NCBI GenBank assembly: GCA_004154925.1
Contig: QJNS01000074.1
Span: forward strand, 236,885-300,884
Reading direction: 5' to 3'
From: Monosporascus cannonballus
Lineage: Eukaryota > Ascomycota > Sordariomycetes > Xylariales
Length of the DNA: 64,000 nt
A program made the translations under genes and the position numbers. Under the pieces are notes generated by a model. That model was not told where the DNA came from. It made no database searches and worked only from the letters and a program-made list of their open reading frames with translations. Position 1 is the first letter of the stretch. Each line of letters opens with the position of its first letter. Below, one piece after another: positions 49,801 through 63,482 of this stretch.

Positions 49801-52264
49801 AAATCTTAATTTCTTTTTTTTTCGTTTATTAATAAGGAATAAAATAAATTTTACTTAACCAGTTTTTCCGTTAATTAAAATTCCGTACTAACTATCTATA
49901 GTAGTCCTAAGATTATATCGTAATTCCTAAATAAAACGATATCGAAATTAATTATTTGGTATCGTCCTTAAATAAAAATCTCAATATAATTAATTTTATA
50001 TATAATTTTCTTATTATTGTAAACGAATTCCTAACTTTGGGCAGTTATTATTATATAAGGTTTTAATTTATATTTCTATAACAAATTAAACTTATTAATT
50101 ATATCCGATATAATATAATTCTTATCTAAAGTTTCGCAATCCACCATTACGGTATACCAATATATTCCGATTCGTATATATAAAGTAATAATGTTATTAA
50201 CTTTTTTTATCGTTACGTATAAAGCCTTTTTCGAAAATTCCCTTTAACCTCTTTAGGTTTCGTTATTTTGCGGCTTTTTTATAGGTAATATTTTTTTAAC
50301 TTTTGTTTAAATTTATCAAACTTTATTTGTACTTTTACGTTTAACGTGTTAAACTATTATGTTTTTCGTTATTGTCGGCGTATTGTGATTTCGAATTATA
50401 TCATTTTTTTGGTTTTATTACAATTTTTCTCCTTATCGAATAAAATATTTTCTTATATTTTTAACTATATCCCATTATATGTTATCTAAATTATTATTCT
50501 AAAGATCGCCTATAAATCAATGTATTTTTTTCTTAATAACTTCCTTCTCGTAAAAGCCTATAATAAATGCTAATTAAAAATGGAAATCCGTAATAATTTT
50601 TTGGCAATATTCTTTTTATTATGCGCTGAATTAATTCCTTATTTATTTAATAATTATATTATTAAAAGTAATAAAAAAGATTTTTTATAAACTTTATTTT
50701 CCTTTAGGCCAGCTTTTTGCTTTTGTTAATTGCTAAACATTTTTTGGGGTTATAGTTCAGAAATATCGATATTATTGCTTATCGTTTTTATTATTTCCGA
50801 TACGATTTAAAAAAAATTAAATCCTTTATGATATATACGGGTAAGTTATTCGTAAATATATTATTTCCATTTTTTGTAAACGGAATATTCTCGTCGTCGA
50901 TAATATATGGTATATATTTTGCCGTATCGATTAAGGGTTCCGGGACAAACTTTTTCTATTTAACTCTAATATTCGCGTAACTATTATTATAATACTTTTT
51001 ATTAGGTTTGCGATATTTATTTAGCTAACTTTTTAATTTCTTGTATTTCTTGTTAAATTTATTATTACGGAAAACCTAATATATATTTAAGCTAAATTAT
51101 ATTAATAAATTTGCTTCCGTCCTTTTAGTTTTTTTTTGGATTATCTCTTAGGTATAGGTTTCCAATTATCTTAACGGGATTTCCTCAGTATTTTATATGA
51201 CGATATCTTATATCCCATTTTATTGCAATTATAACATTTAATTTAACTTTAATCCTTTTATAAATAGCTTTTAATTTCATAAATTCTGGTTTTATGCTAT
51301 AAAAAATATTATTACGTCGAAAAATGTTAATATTAGCCATATATCGGGGTTTATTATTATTTTTTCTTTTGAAATCTCTAATATATTATGCATATTGTCG
51401 ATCGTTAATTTTAACTGCTAAAACGATATAATCCGATAAATAATTAAGCCAATCGAACTTAAAAAAGGTTTTTGTACTTTTTTTTTAAATTATCGAAAAA
51501 TTTACTTATTAATATATTGTGTCCTTAATTTAACTTAGTTGCTAATTAAACCAACGTATTACCGTAATTGGATATTAATCTTTTTTATCGTAATTACTAA
51601 ATTTACATTTCGGCTTTTATTTTCTTATATATTATTCCAAAAGGTTTCGTTAATATATATTCAAATTATTCATAATCGTTATAAATTCGCATTGCTTTTA
51701 GGTTTGGTTTTGTAATTAGAAAAATAACGTTTTTTTTAGAACGAGCTTAAACCAAATAACCGTATTTCTAATAAATCGTTTAATTACAAACTTAATACGT
51801 ATAATAAACGTAATAAGTCCAAGAGGAAAAAATTCGAAATATATTTAGTATTAAATTAAAAACAACTATAATTTCATCCAAATTCCGTTAAAAAGTTTTA
51901 ATTTGAAAAACTTAAAACCATTTTTTAATGTTTTAGTAAAATTTAACTAAATGACTTAACTTATTTATAAAAGTTTCCCAATTTCGGGAACTTTTTTTTT
52001 CTTTAAGCTTCTTATAAGCGGCTTAAAAGGATATTATAAGATTATTATTATTTCTTTTAAGCTAAATAATACGTTCGTTTATGGTATTTAGGCGTCGTAA
52101 AACCTTTTCGTAAAAAAAATAAGGCTTTTTTTCTCGGATTTTATTTCAGTATTCGGATAATTAAAAATTTGGTAAATAAGTTATTCGAGTAATTTGCTAA
52201 TAAATATAACGTTGGTTAATATTACTTAAAATTTAACGGTATTATTAAATAAAAATTTATAACG
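46813..52264 (-). pseudogene. gag-pol relic of element G
   Basis: A minus-strand polyprotein remnant. Reverse transcriptase box ICYFDDILIF near 49050-49013 (Asp pair intact), protease region near 50160-50020, a gag-type region with TAKYIPYIIDDENIP-like sequence near 50960-50880, and a chromodomain near 47000-46880. The coding end is at 46813 by comparison with D. Numerous stops. Confidence 0.8.
47568..47777 (-). pseudogene. integrase core fragment of element G
   Basis: A 69-residue stop-free piece reading YYGSIFVIINRFTIFSYFLP, then YYENINAEQIIYIFFRNIF and ESIFVSKFCQTL. In the less mutated copies the motif is FVIVDRFTK, so the first catalytic Asp of the integrase triad has become Asn here. 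Part of the dead polyprotein, not a separate gene. Confidence 0.7.
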
Positions 52265-52616
52265 TATAACGGCTAAAAGTTTAACTAATTATTAAATATT
52301 AATTATACGGGTTAATATTAATAAGAATAACGTAAAAATATAAATAATAAATATAATAATTATATTACGTTTTATAATATTAAAAATACTTTAAATAGCA
52401 AATTATTATTATAAAATAAAGTTATTTAAATCATGGAAATAATAAACGTATATATTTTATTTTTGTTAATTAGATTAAAATTAATAAGTTAATAATCCGG
52501 CTCACTGGTTTACCACCAGTAAGTTGGTAATCCATTACGTAACCTGCCCTACCGCGCACTCGTGGTTAAGTTATAACAGACCGTTTCTGGAGACCGTGGT
52601 TCGTCGAGCCATAACA
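52265..52616 (-). repeat. 5' LTR of element G
   Basis: 352 bp. The last ~120 bases (outer U3) are almost unmutated, in contrast to the rest of the LTR. Shorter than the 3' LTR by 35 bp, about one U3 repeat unit. Confidence 0.88.
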
Positions 52617-52897
52617 TTTTTATATAACAATATTGTTAAATTTTAACTACTATCTTTGCATATTACATTTTTTTTAATAAGCAAATTTACGAAACTATTA
52701 AAAAGGTTACAAATTTCGGCAAAAATATGTACAAATTAATGTATTAATTAAAACAATTTTACATTAAATAGATTTAATTAATTAACGCATTTTTAATATA
52801 TAATAATAAATATAATAAATTTAAGTTTTTATTTCAAATTATTTTTAAATTTTAAAAAAGTGTTACGCCCTTATCCACTAAAACAGCTCCAGGAGCA
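52617..52897. other. remnant of F leader, then A+T-rich spacer
   Basis: About 40 bases of F internal leader follow the target duplication. The rest is A+T-rich with no feature seen. A short stretch of normal composition (52862-52897) lies against the Tc1-like element. Confidence 0.4.
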
Positions 52898-54288
52898 CAG
52901 TCGGAGTGCAAAAGTCTCGGTTTAGTCTCTACACCTCATATTTCCAACCACCACCTTTACAATTTCACTTATATGTTTTTCTATCAATTTTTAATAAAAT
53001 TGCTAGCAATTTTAATTATTTATAAATAAATAAATTCCGCATACGATAAGTTACTTTAATATTTCATATATTAGCCTTAAGCTGCAATTATAATTTCGAT
53101 CTCTTTTAACATATTATTTATTAAGTTATTTAGTATACTTTTTGCGAATTTTTCTTATATAACAATTACAATGGCAGTAAGTAAATTCAATGCTTTCTGC
53201 GTATTACTAAATAATCTAAATCTTGGTTTTTTTTAGATACGTTTTTTTAATAATTTTTATACGCTTTTGATAAAGTTTAAGTCGGGCGAATATGGGAGTT
53301 ATTTCAGCATTTCGACGGCCTGCCTTTAAAGTTATTCTCTTACGATTAGGCCGGTATAAACTGGAGCGTTATTTTGCATAAAGATAAAGTCGTTATTAAA
53401 GTATTCGGAAAAGTATTCGTCGAGGTGATTATAATAAACGCGGCCGGTTATTCCGCCCCGGGCGGCCTTAAGGTCCTTATTAAGAGCTATTAGGAAATTT
53501 CGTTTTTTATCCCGGATATTCCCTTAAAATATTTGCGTTCGGCCGTTTTTTGGTATCGGAATTATATATATTTAAATAATAAACGAGATTTTTCTATTTC
53601 GAAAAAAACGATTAATAATTAACGTAATAATTAAAATAAGAAAAAATAATATGTTAAAAACCATTTCGGCGAAAGGTTTATTACGTTTGTTTCCCGTAAT
53701 TACAGTTTAAGTTTATTTTAGCGTTAAATAAAACTTTTCGTTATTATTTAACAGGTTTATTACGGTATTCCAAAGTCTAAAAAACCCTTATTTCGTATAT
53801 TCCGGAATTAAAAATAAATATTAAAATACATATTAATATATTATTATTTTCGACAAAGTTATTACGTTAAAATTTATTTAAAGATATATAAATAATATAA
53901 TTCGGTAAATTTAACGATAAATATAAAGGGATTAAAATTAATAAATCGTTATAAATGCTTTTTATAAACCGGCCAAAACTTATATGGACGACCCGAACGT
54001 GGCGAAAATTGGGTTATATTTTAACGCGTATAGCGATTACAGACGCCCTAGACGGTAATGGGGAATATTCCGTATTTTCTCGCGATTTCGATAAAGCTGT
54101 CGCCTAAATCTTTTTCCGTTTTTTATTTCGTTCTCGTATAAGGTAACTATTTTTTTCGCGAAGCAATTAGACCCAAATTGGGTTGTTTACTTATGATTGA
54201 AGTATGAAGGGTGTTGGCGTTGAAGTGGAAGAAATACGCGTTTTTGTAGAACGTGCAGAAATTTACCGAGACTTTTGCACCCCCACTG
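52898..54288 (-). mobile_element. Tc1/mariner DNA transposon relic
   Basis: A 1,391-bp unit bounded by inverted repeats of about 24 bp: cagtcggagtgcaaaagtct on the left, and on the right the complement cagtgggggtgcaaaagtct (two mismatches). The right end is followed by TA. The left flank is CA rather than the expected TA. Size, termini and an internal DDE transposase relic on the minus strand agree with Tc1/mariner. Confidence 0.85.
53210..54140 (-). pseudogene. Tc1-type DDE transposase relic
   Basis: On the minus strand an N-terminal helix-turn-helix-like stretch (FIEIARKYGIFPITV) is followed by RSGRP. Near 53385-53334 there is FMQNNAPVYTGLIVRE, where the second catalytic Asp of the usual QDNAP has become Asn. 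Near 53310-53250 PYSPDLNFIKSV has Lys where the third acidic residue is expected. These G-to-A changes plus stops leave it inactive. Confidence 0.75.
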
Positions 54289-55244
54289 TATATACAGCTG
54301 TAAGCGCCAGGATAATTGCTATAATTGCGATTATTTTACCAATATTTTGCCCCGGTGAGGTAATATTATAGTATAGCTATAACAAAAAGTAATATAAATA
54401 ATATAATAAATTTAATGAAAATTTAATAGAAAATTGTTAAAAATAATTCGGTACATTGAAATATTTTAATTACAGTATAATTTTAAAATTAATGTAAACT
54501 ATTTTTTAAATATTTTTAAGTTTATTAAAACGTTTCATATTATAACTAAAATTTATAATAAAGAAATCTATTAAGGATATAAATATTCAATTTAAATTTA
54601 TATTAAAAATATATTATTTTATTTTTAATAGAATAATTGCGAAGTAAACGAAATTCTAAAAACATAAATATAGTTTAACGGATTATTAAACAAAAATGTA
54701 TATTGTATTTTAATACCATATTAATCATTTATAAAGAAAATAAAATAAATATATAAAATATTTGTAATAAAACTTTTATAACTTTTTAAAATATAAAAAG
54801 ATGTTTTAACACAAAGTGTTTTAAGTTTTTAACCAATTATAAAATAATAATAAAAATAAAAATTAATAACCGATAATATATTTTAAAGTTTTAATATTCC
54901 AGAATTAAACATTAAAATTAGATAAGGAAAGATTGGTTCTAATTAGAGCAGGTGTACAAGGTATATCACGATCTGGAAAAAGATTACTAAAATAAAGAAT
55001 TCAAAGCGATTGCTTTCATCGTGTTAAACCTTAATAAGTAAAGTGTTGGAAAAAAAACATAATAAGTGGTGATAATCGTAGGCGTAGTCGTCTTGCTAAG
55101 AAGTTAAACGTATAGCGAAAAGAAGCTCCTTAATATATATGCGAAATCCGGACTTTTTGATCGGCCGAGATTGATAATAGGGATAACACCCTGCTCCATT
55201 TCAATATATATATATATTATAATACATAATTAAGTTAATATATA
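54289..55244. other. A+T-rich spacer
   Basis: Mostly featureless A+T-rich DNA. The stretch 54930-55195 has more normal composition and is listed separately as a possible transposase scrap. Confidence 0.4.
54930..55190 (+). pseudogene. possible Tc1-type transposase N-terminal scrap
   Basis: One plus-strand frame reads IRAGVQGISRSGKRLLK, later RRRSRLAKKLNV, and another LLNIYAKSGLFDRPRL. The pieces and their order recall the helix-turn-helix and GRPR-like region of fungal Tc1 transposases, but frames shift and no termini are seen. Could be chance. Confidence 0.3.
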
Positions 55245-55404
55245 TAAAAATAATAATAATTATTATAATAATAATTATAATAATAATTATAATTATAATA
55301 ATGATAATAATACTAATAATAATAATACTAATAATACTAATAATAATAATAATACTAATAATAATACTAATACTAATAATAATAATAATAATAATAATAA
55401 TTTT
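55245..55404. repeat. AAT/TAC-type trinucleotide microsatellite
   Basis: About 160 bases of near-perfect (TAA)n with interspersed tac and tga units. It abuts a truncated Gypsy reverse transcriptase fragment. Confidence 0.85.
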
Positions 55405-57920
55405 ACTTGTTATCAATAATTAACCATAAATCGCAATGTTTTATTTGTCTTAAACACGAAAAATAGAAGACATTTTACGAATAACTTTAAAAATTTAATT
55501 TATTTTTTAATGAACTTTATAAATACTTTTAAAAAAACGCATAATTCGTATTTCTTAAAATTATAAATAAAGTAAAGTTTAATTAATAAACCTATTTTAA
55601 AAATTATTTATTATATTTTAATTAATTATTCATATTCACAACAGGATAATAATATATTAATTAAACTGTTTAACTTATTAAATCATTATAATAAATTATT
55701 ATTTAATGGCTGAAATATTGTTTTAATTATAATATCCATGTATTATATTTTTCTTATACCTTTAATTAGTCGATATATTTTATTAGTTTAAATAATAAAA
55801 CATTGATCGTATTTTTATACCTATATTCCTTATTATCTTCGATTAAATATTAAGATTCTAGTGTTTTAAAACGTTGTTTTTGAAAACGTTTAAACGAAAT
55901 TTTATTTTATTTGTTTTTTCGTTCATTAAAACGTTATAGTAATATATTTATAGTTTTTCTAAAATTATATACTTTTCTCGAATAAAATAATATCGATATC
56001 TACTATTTAATTTCGAATATAAATTTCTTTTATAAATAAAATGTTAACTTGCGATATTTGTAGGAACGTAAAAATTTAATTAATATTTTATAATAATCTA
56101 AACTCATTATTAATAATTAATATAATATAATTTTTATATAAAACCTTTCACATTACTATTACGATATACTAATATATTTTAATTCAGATATTTAAAACAA
56201 ATAAATTATTTACAGCTTGTATAATGGAATTTAACGCTTTGGCTTTTTAATTCTTTTAAATTTGTTAAATCGCATTTATATATTTATTTGTATCATACTA
56301 AATTATTATATATATTGTTTTTATTACTGTATCTGAGCCTCGAATTATTATAATCATTTTATTATTTTATTATAATTCTTTCTTTTATTATGTAATCAAT
56401 TCGTTTCTTTTTTATATAACATTCTATTATATGGGAACAATATTATCTTTCAATATCTTTTAGATAAAAATATAAATGTCTATATTAATAACCATTTTGG
56501 GGATTTATTATAAATGCTAAATCAATATAACAATATGTAATAATCTATTAACAATACGTTTTTATAGTACACTAAATTAACTTTGTTATAAATTAATAAT
56601 TACGTTCATCATAAAAATCAAAAACATTGTTCTACGGACATTATTTTTTTGACAAATTGTATAAAACTATTCGTTTATCAAATTAATCTTAGAAAACAAT
56701 AATTCGAAAATATTAGTAACTTTATTGACCTACCTTACTTTCTTTAATTTAATTAAGAAAAATCAATATATATATATAATACGTTAAAAAACAAGGTTTT
56801 TTATTAGTTATATCTACATTTTTTTGTTACTCATATTATATAATATATATTTTCTCGTATTGATATAGAATTTCTAGCTAAATAAGGTTTATTTACCTTT
56901 AATAATTCTTTCGCTATTTTTGTATAACGTCTTATTATTCTTTAAACATCTTCGAAATTAAATTTCTAAACTTTGTATATTTGTATCGATTTTTTTATCG
57001 TAATAACTCTTATTTGTATTAGGTCTAAATTATATTAATAATTGAAATATTATTTCTTTTATCATAATTATATAATCTTTTAAATCCTGAAGTCTAATTC
57101 TATTATTAAAAGTTCTTAAATATTTGATCTACATAAATTTTATATCTCGTTTTGTTATAATTAAATCATTTTATTTGATTTAAGTCTCACCTTTACCCAA
57201 TACGGAATTATATAAGTCCTAATATTGTAGCATATAATATAAGTAATGCGTTTTATTTTTTTCTTTAATTAGGCCGTTAGCTTTGACATCTTAAAGTATA
57301 TTATTTTTTTATATAATATTTATATAAATTTGTTATCAATTTTAATAATTTCTATAATATACAGTTTTAAAATTCTAAATAAATGACCTTTATAATTTTA
57401 TTAACTTTATTCTCTGTTTTGTTGTAAAATATATTAATTAAATTATTATCTTTATTATCAATTTACTTTATTTAACTTATATAGTTTCGAAAAGTAACAA
57501 CATATTTCGTAATAATTTCTTTTTATTATAAGGGCAAAATATATTATATTATTATCTCTTTCCTACTAAGGTTTCAAAATTCCTCTTTAATTTCTTTCAA
57601 AACTTATATAATTGAAAAAAAACCTTAATAACCTTTTCAAATCGGCCTTAAAGTTTTTTAAATAATCTCTTACTACTAATTTAAACTATGCCAAAACATT
57701 TCCTACAAAACAAACAACTATAACGAAAACTCTATGTACGGTCTTATCCAACTCTTAAAAACAGAAATATATTCGCATGTAAATAAGAAGAATTCTAAAC
57801 ATTTCTTTTTTAATCTTAAATTTAAAAGTTTTTTATCTTATATGTCGGTATAATAATACGAATTAAAATAATCGTTACCAAACCCACAAATTACTAAGCC
57901 TATTTCTCGAACTCTTTAAT
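55405..57920 (-). pseudogene. truncated Gypsy relic H1 (reverse transcriptase to gag)
   Basis: On the minus strand, from right to left: gag-like sequence (about 57.9-57.0 kb), protease region (about 56.2-56.0 kb) and the N-terminal part of reverse transcriptase ending at the microsatellite. No LTR, RNase H or integrase is present. Even more diverged than the other copies, so probably old. Confidence 0.6.
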
Positions 57921-57964
57921 ACTAGCTTGATATTATACAACAGTAAAAAGTTAAAAATTAATTG

Positions 57965-60900
57965 ATGTTTTAACTTAAAAAATATATTTAAAGCATTAAT
58001 TTTGCCGTTTTCTGAACCTTTTCTATAAATAATAACAAAATCGAAGTGTGCCAATTTCTTTACGAATTTTAATTATCGTCTTATAAGTTTTTTAGTCGTA
58101 ATAAAATAAATAAAATTCTAATAATTCGTATAAAGTTTAACTTAATAAAAGCTTCCTTTAAGAAAATATCTAAACCCTTTAAAAGTTATAACGATAGCTA
58201 TAAACCTTTTATCTACGATACAGTAATTAAGTTCAGCTTTTTTCAATTTATACGAAAAAAAATGCAATAAGATATAGTTTGCCTTAATCGTTTCGCTATA
58301 CAAGCATTATACCTAACGCGTAATTCGAAATATCGGTTTTTAACTTAACGAAGTAAATTAAATCATATATAATTAGCATTAGCTCGTTAATAATTGCATC
58401 CTTAATTTGTTAAAATATCTTTTTTATTTCGAACATTTATTTAAACTTTTTCTCTTCATAAAATTGATTAAAAGTATAATTATTTTAATAAAGTTTCGAA
58501 TAAATTCCCTATAATAATTGACGAATCCAAAAATAGCAATGCCTCTTTAACTGTAATTAACATTTGTTATTCTGTAACTGCAACAATTTTTTAAAGATCT
58601 ATTCTGATATATTCTAAGGTAATAAAATATTCTAAATATTCCACTTTTAAGATATAAAATTACTATTTTTTTGTGTTAACTAGTAACGTTACGCCTTTAT
58701 AAAACTTAGAGGATTTTATAAACATATTCTATATATACCCTTTTCATTTCGGAAGAAATAAGGATATCGATAAGATAATATATAACAAAAATATGGAAAT
58801 ATTTTAGTAATACATAATTTACCATTTGCTGGAAAATTGTTAATACGTTCGTAAATCCTATTAGTTTAACCAAATATTCAAATAATTTGTATTTCGTCCT
58901 AAAAGTTATTTTTTATTTACATCTCTTTTAAATCCTAATAAGATTATATCTATCTTTAAAGTCGAATACGATAAACCATTTAGTTTCGTAAAATCGGTTT
59001 TTTATTTTTGTAGTTAAAGGTAATAATGTTCGATTTCTAATAGTAATCTCGTTTAATTATCAAAAATTAATTACAAGTCGTAACTTCTTATTTTACTTAA
59101 AAACGAAAAATATATAATATTATATTGATAACTTCGAAAATTAAATCCATCCTTTTTATAACCGATTTTCTAAATATTTTCTGAAAGCCCTTAGCTCGTT
59201 TTCGTTAAAGTTGTAAATAAGGTAAAGTTTCGTCGAAATTCTTTTTTTAAAAAATATCTCATAATCTCATTCGCTATATTCTAATAGCTTTATATCGAGC
59301 TTTCTCCTAAAAAGCTATTTATATTAAAAATATTATAATAATATATTAATCAAACTTTTAACTTGTAAGATTACTAGTTTAAATCGTTATTTAATTGCCT
59401 TAATTTTGCTTTAATAATAACAATAATACGTTATATTTTTCTTTAATACCCATTTCTTTGTATTTTATTTTTTAGATAATAAAGTTTTATCGTATCTTTT
59501 CTAAAATTATATAGTAATTCTTAAATAAAATGATATCGAAATCAACTATCTGATTTTATTTTTAAATAAAAATTTCGAAATAATTAATTTCGCGTAAGAG
59601 TTTTTCTTTATTATAAACGAATTCTTAATCTTCAGCATTCGTCGCTATATAAGGTTTTAATTTATATCTCTATAAAAATTTAAATTCGTTAACTATATCC
59701 GGTATAATATAATTTCCGCCTAGAATTCTATAATACACTATTACGGTATACTAATATATTGTAATTCATATATCTAAAGTATTAAAATTATTAACGGCTT
59801 TTATTATTACGTTTACAGCCCTTTTAGGAATTCTTTCTAATTTTTCGAAGTTTCGTTATTTTACGGCCTTGTTATAAATAACTTTTATCTTTTAATTTTT
59901 TTCGAATTTATCGAACCTTATTTATATTTCTTTATATAACGCGTTAAGCTGCTATATTTATCGTTTTTACCGGTAATATTATTCTTTAGAATTATATCAA
60001 TTATTTCTTGTTTTTCCGTAATTGCTTTTCCCATTAAATGAACCGTATTTCCATATAGTATATAATATCCTACTGAGTTTCTTAGGATTCGTTATTTCTC
60101 TAATAAAGTCCTTAAGTAAACTGTCGAACTTTTCCTTTAAAACCTTTTTTCGTTAGGGTTTATAATAAATACTAACTGAAAATAAAGATTTATAATAATC
60201 TTATAGCAATACTCTTTTACCGTATATTAAATTAACTCGTTTCTCGTTTAATAATCGTATTATTTATAATAACAAACAGAGTTTTTTTACGGGTACTACT
60301 TTTTTTTGAGCCAGCTTTTTATTACGACAAACTGGTAAATGTTATTTTCCGAGGCTATAAATCGAAAATATTAACGCCATTATTTATCGTTCTTATTATT
60401 TTCCGTTCGGTTTGAAAAATCGAATCCTTTATAATATATACGAGTAATTCTTTTATAAATATGCCGTTTCTATTTTCTATAATTAAGGCACTTCTATCGT
60501 CGATAATATATGGCGTGCATTTTGCCGTATTAATTAGGGGTTTCAAAGCAAACGTTTTTCGTCCACTTTTAATGTTTTTTTATTATTTTCTAAAGGTATC
60601 TTGTTGTTTTTTAAATACTTTCTAGGCCACTTTTTTGACTTTTTATATTTTTTGTCGAATATTTTATCGAAATAACTCGTTTTCGTACTAGGCCCAAATT
60701 ATGTTAATAATCTTGTTATCGTTTTTTGCTTATCTCTGGACTGTCCTTCCGATATAGGTATCTAATTTTTCTATTGTAATTTTTTAGATAAAAAATATTT
60801 GTAAATCTTATACCCTTTTTTCTCGTAATTATAATATTTAATCTGGCTCTAATCCTTTTAATAAATGGCCTTGAATTCTATAAGTCCCGGTTCTATACCG

Positions 60901-61876
60901 TAAAAAGTATTATTACGTTAAAGAAATATTGGTATTAATCGTATATCAAGGCTTATTATTATTTTTTCTTTTAATAGCTCTAATACGCCAGATATATTAC
61001 CTGTCGTTAATCTTAGTTACTATAACAATATGATCTAATAACTAATCGGGTGAATCAAATTTAAAAATTTTCTTTTATATTTCCTTTTTGAAATAATCGA
61101 AAAACTTAGTTATTGACGCTTTGTATCCTTAACTTAGCTTAAATACTAATTAAATAAACGTATTACCGCAACTAAATATTAACCCTTTTTATTGTAATTA
61201 TTAGATTTACATTTCGGCTTTTATCTTCTTGTTTTCTATTTCGAAAGCTTTTATTAATACTTATTCGAAATACTCGTAATCACTATACATTTATACCATT
61301 TTCGAGTTTTATTTTTTTCGTTAATAAAATAATATATTCTCTTATAATAAATTTAAACCAAATAACCGTATTTTCGATAAATCGTCCAATCGCAAATTCG
61401 ATTTATGCAATAAACGAAACAAGTCGAATAAAAAATACTTAAAATATACTCAGCATTAAATCAAAAACAGTTATAACTTGGTTAAGTTTCCATCAAAACG
61501 TTTCGGCTTAAAAAGCTTAAAAACCTCTTTTAATTCTTTGGTAAATTTCAGCTAAATAACTTAATTCGCTCGAAAATATTTCTCGGTTTTAAAAGCTTTC
61601 CTCTTTTTCTTGAATTTCTTTTAAATGGCTTAAAAGGACGTCATAAAATTATTCTTATCCATTTCAAACTAAATAACACGTTCATTTATAATGTCCAGGC
61701 GTCGAAAAACTTCTTTTCGAAAAAGGCGAAATTATTCGTTTTCTTTCTCGAATTCCATTTCAGTATCTAAATTATTAAGAATCTGGTAAATAAGTTATTC
61801 GAATTATTTGCTAGTAAATATAATATCGGCGATATTGCTCAAAATCTAACGGACTACTATACAAAAACTTACAACG
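57965..61876 (-). pseudogene. gag-pol relic of H2
   Basis: The reverse transcriptase box near 58790-58750 reads VIYYLIDILIS, with the first catalytic Asp lost. A gag-region piece open at 60546-60355 reads NTAKCTPYIIDDRSALI and matches the TAKY-IVDDENIP stretch of element D. Many stops. Confidence 0.7.
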
Positions 61877-62239
61877 TATAACGGCTAAGCTAATTAACAA
61901 ACTATTAAATCTAAATCGATGGATTTATATTAAGAAAAGTATTGTAAAAATCTAAGCAATAAAAATAACTTAATTACGTTTCGTAATATTAAAGATATCT
62001 TGGGTAACAAAACTATAGGTATAAATAAATATTATAAGATAAAGCTATCTAAACTATGAAAAGTAACGAACGTATATATCTTTGTAAGGATTTTTCTTGA
62101 TCTCTAGATTCTCTTAAATCCCTTATAGTAATCTTCTCCTAGATCCGTAAATCCATTCGGATCCCTATCACGTGATCAGGTAGGGGTGGCTTCAAGTGTT
62201 CTAACCGTCTCGCTTAGCAGACCCAGTTAGTTCTTAACA
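61877..62239 (-). repeat. 5' LTR of H2
   Basis: 363 bp, TATAACGGCT to TTCTTAACA on the plus strand. The outer part (62090-62239) is little mutated and has a U3 with ggatccc/gatct words like the solo LTR at 13,623, so these two may be one subfamily. Confidence 0.8.
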
Positions 62240-62482
62240 TACGGTAAATATTTTTTATCGTAAAATGTATTTATTTTTTCCATCGGTATAATAGCCGTAA
62301 TAATTATTAAAATAAACCTTGAAGAAAAAAATAACATAGAAAGTTAAAATAGTTCGAATATAACAGGTGTGGAAAAAATTAATTGTTTATAAATATTTTT
62401 TTTACTTTTTTATATGCTTTTTTAATAATACTATATTATTCTAAAATTTCTGATTTAATTAGTAATTAGATTGTTTTATTTA

Positions 62483-62515
<33 letters not shown>

Positions 62516-63482
62516 AGTAGTTTATAACTTAATTAAATTTCAATACTTATCGAAAAGTAGGTTATAATTCGTTTCTGTTAATATAGAAAAAATTGTTCGT
62601 TAAATTTTTAATATTCTTAGAAAAAGTGATTTTCTCGTGAAAAAGTTCTAAATTATATAAATATTCGTTAATTAATAATTAACGAAATGACTAATTTTAG
62701 TTTTTAAAATTAGTTTTTAAAGTTTTGATGCTTTTAATATAACGACCTTTATTATAATATAAGTTATATAATCGTAAATTCGTAAATAAAATTATTAAAA
62801 TCTACGATTCAGTGTTATTATACCGTTTTTATATATTAAGTATATAGAATAAACTTTATGCGAAATTTGCTACATAAAAAGCGTATATAAATGTTCCGTT
62901 ATATAAATATATTATTGTTTTAAAAATGTATATAATTAGAAATAAGAGTAATTTGACGTAATTTCGTACTACGGTTTTCTTTCTTATTTTTACTATTTAA
63001 ATATTTTGAATGCTCGTTTTATACGTAAATATAATATATTAAAAGTTTTAATTTAATATTAAAACAAAATAATTGCAATATATTTCGAAATATATAATTT
63101 TATAAAATTTCGTTATTATATTTGATTATTTATAAAACAAATGTTATTCTAGTTTTTAAAAATGTGTGAAAACCATCGAAATATATTACTCAAGATATTT
63201 TATTTTCGGTTCTTAAAATAAACATCTTAAATATAAGTTAAGTACTTATCTATAACGAATATTATATATTTATATTTTTTCGAGTTTTGTTTCGAAGTCC
63301 GTAAAATCGGTAATTAAATTTTAATTTAATGGGAAAATTTCTATTTTCAGTATAAAATATATTTATTTTTTAGCTTTTACTGTGCCGCAAACTTAGTACC
63401 TTGTTTATTTTAAAGCCTTTTAATCGTACCTTCTTAATATAGAATAAAAATTAAACGATTGTTTTAAAATTTAAATAATTTT
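62240..63482. other. A+T-rich spacer, no gene seen
   Basis: Strongly A+T-rich, no transposon similarity noticed, and no reading frame of note. It contains a TA dinucleotide run. Confidence 0.45.
62488..62515. repeat. (TA)n microsatellite
   Basis: Fourteen TA units in a row. Confidence 0.9.

Larger units (their letters stand above)
45821..52616 (-). mobile_element. complete Gypsy chromovirus relic G nested in F
   Basis: A 6,796-bp element in minus orientation, with LTRs at 45821-46207 (3') and 52265-52616 (5'). It is flanked by a perfect TTTTT duplication (45816-45820, 52617-52621) and inserted in the internal leader of element F. Domain order and antisense ORF match C and E. Confidence 0.9.
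57920..62239 (-). mobile_element. truncated Gypsy element H2 with 5' LTR
   Basis: A minus-orientation element that keeps its 5' LTR (61877-62239), gag, protease, reverse transcriptase and part of RNase H. It lacks integrase, chromodomain, antisense ORF and 3' LTR. The left edge near 57920 is approximate. Confidence 0.7.

Noticed and set aside
55180..55197. partial match to the I-SceI recognition sequence (tagggataaca)
   Set aside because: Only the first 11 bases agree; a chance match with no homing-endonuclease gene nearby.
55201..55416. 71-residue Ile/Ser-rich open frame
   Set aside because: Translation of a trinucleotide microsatellite.
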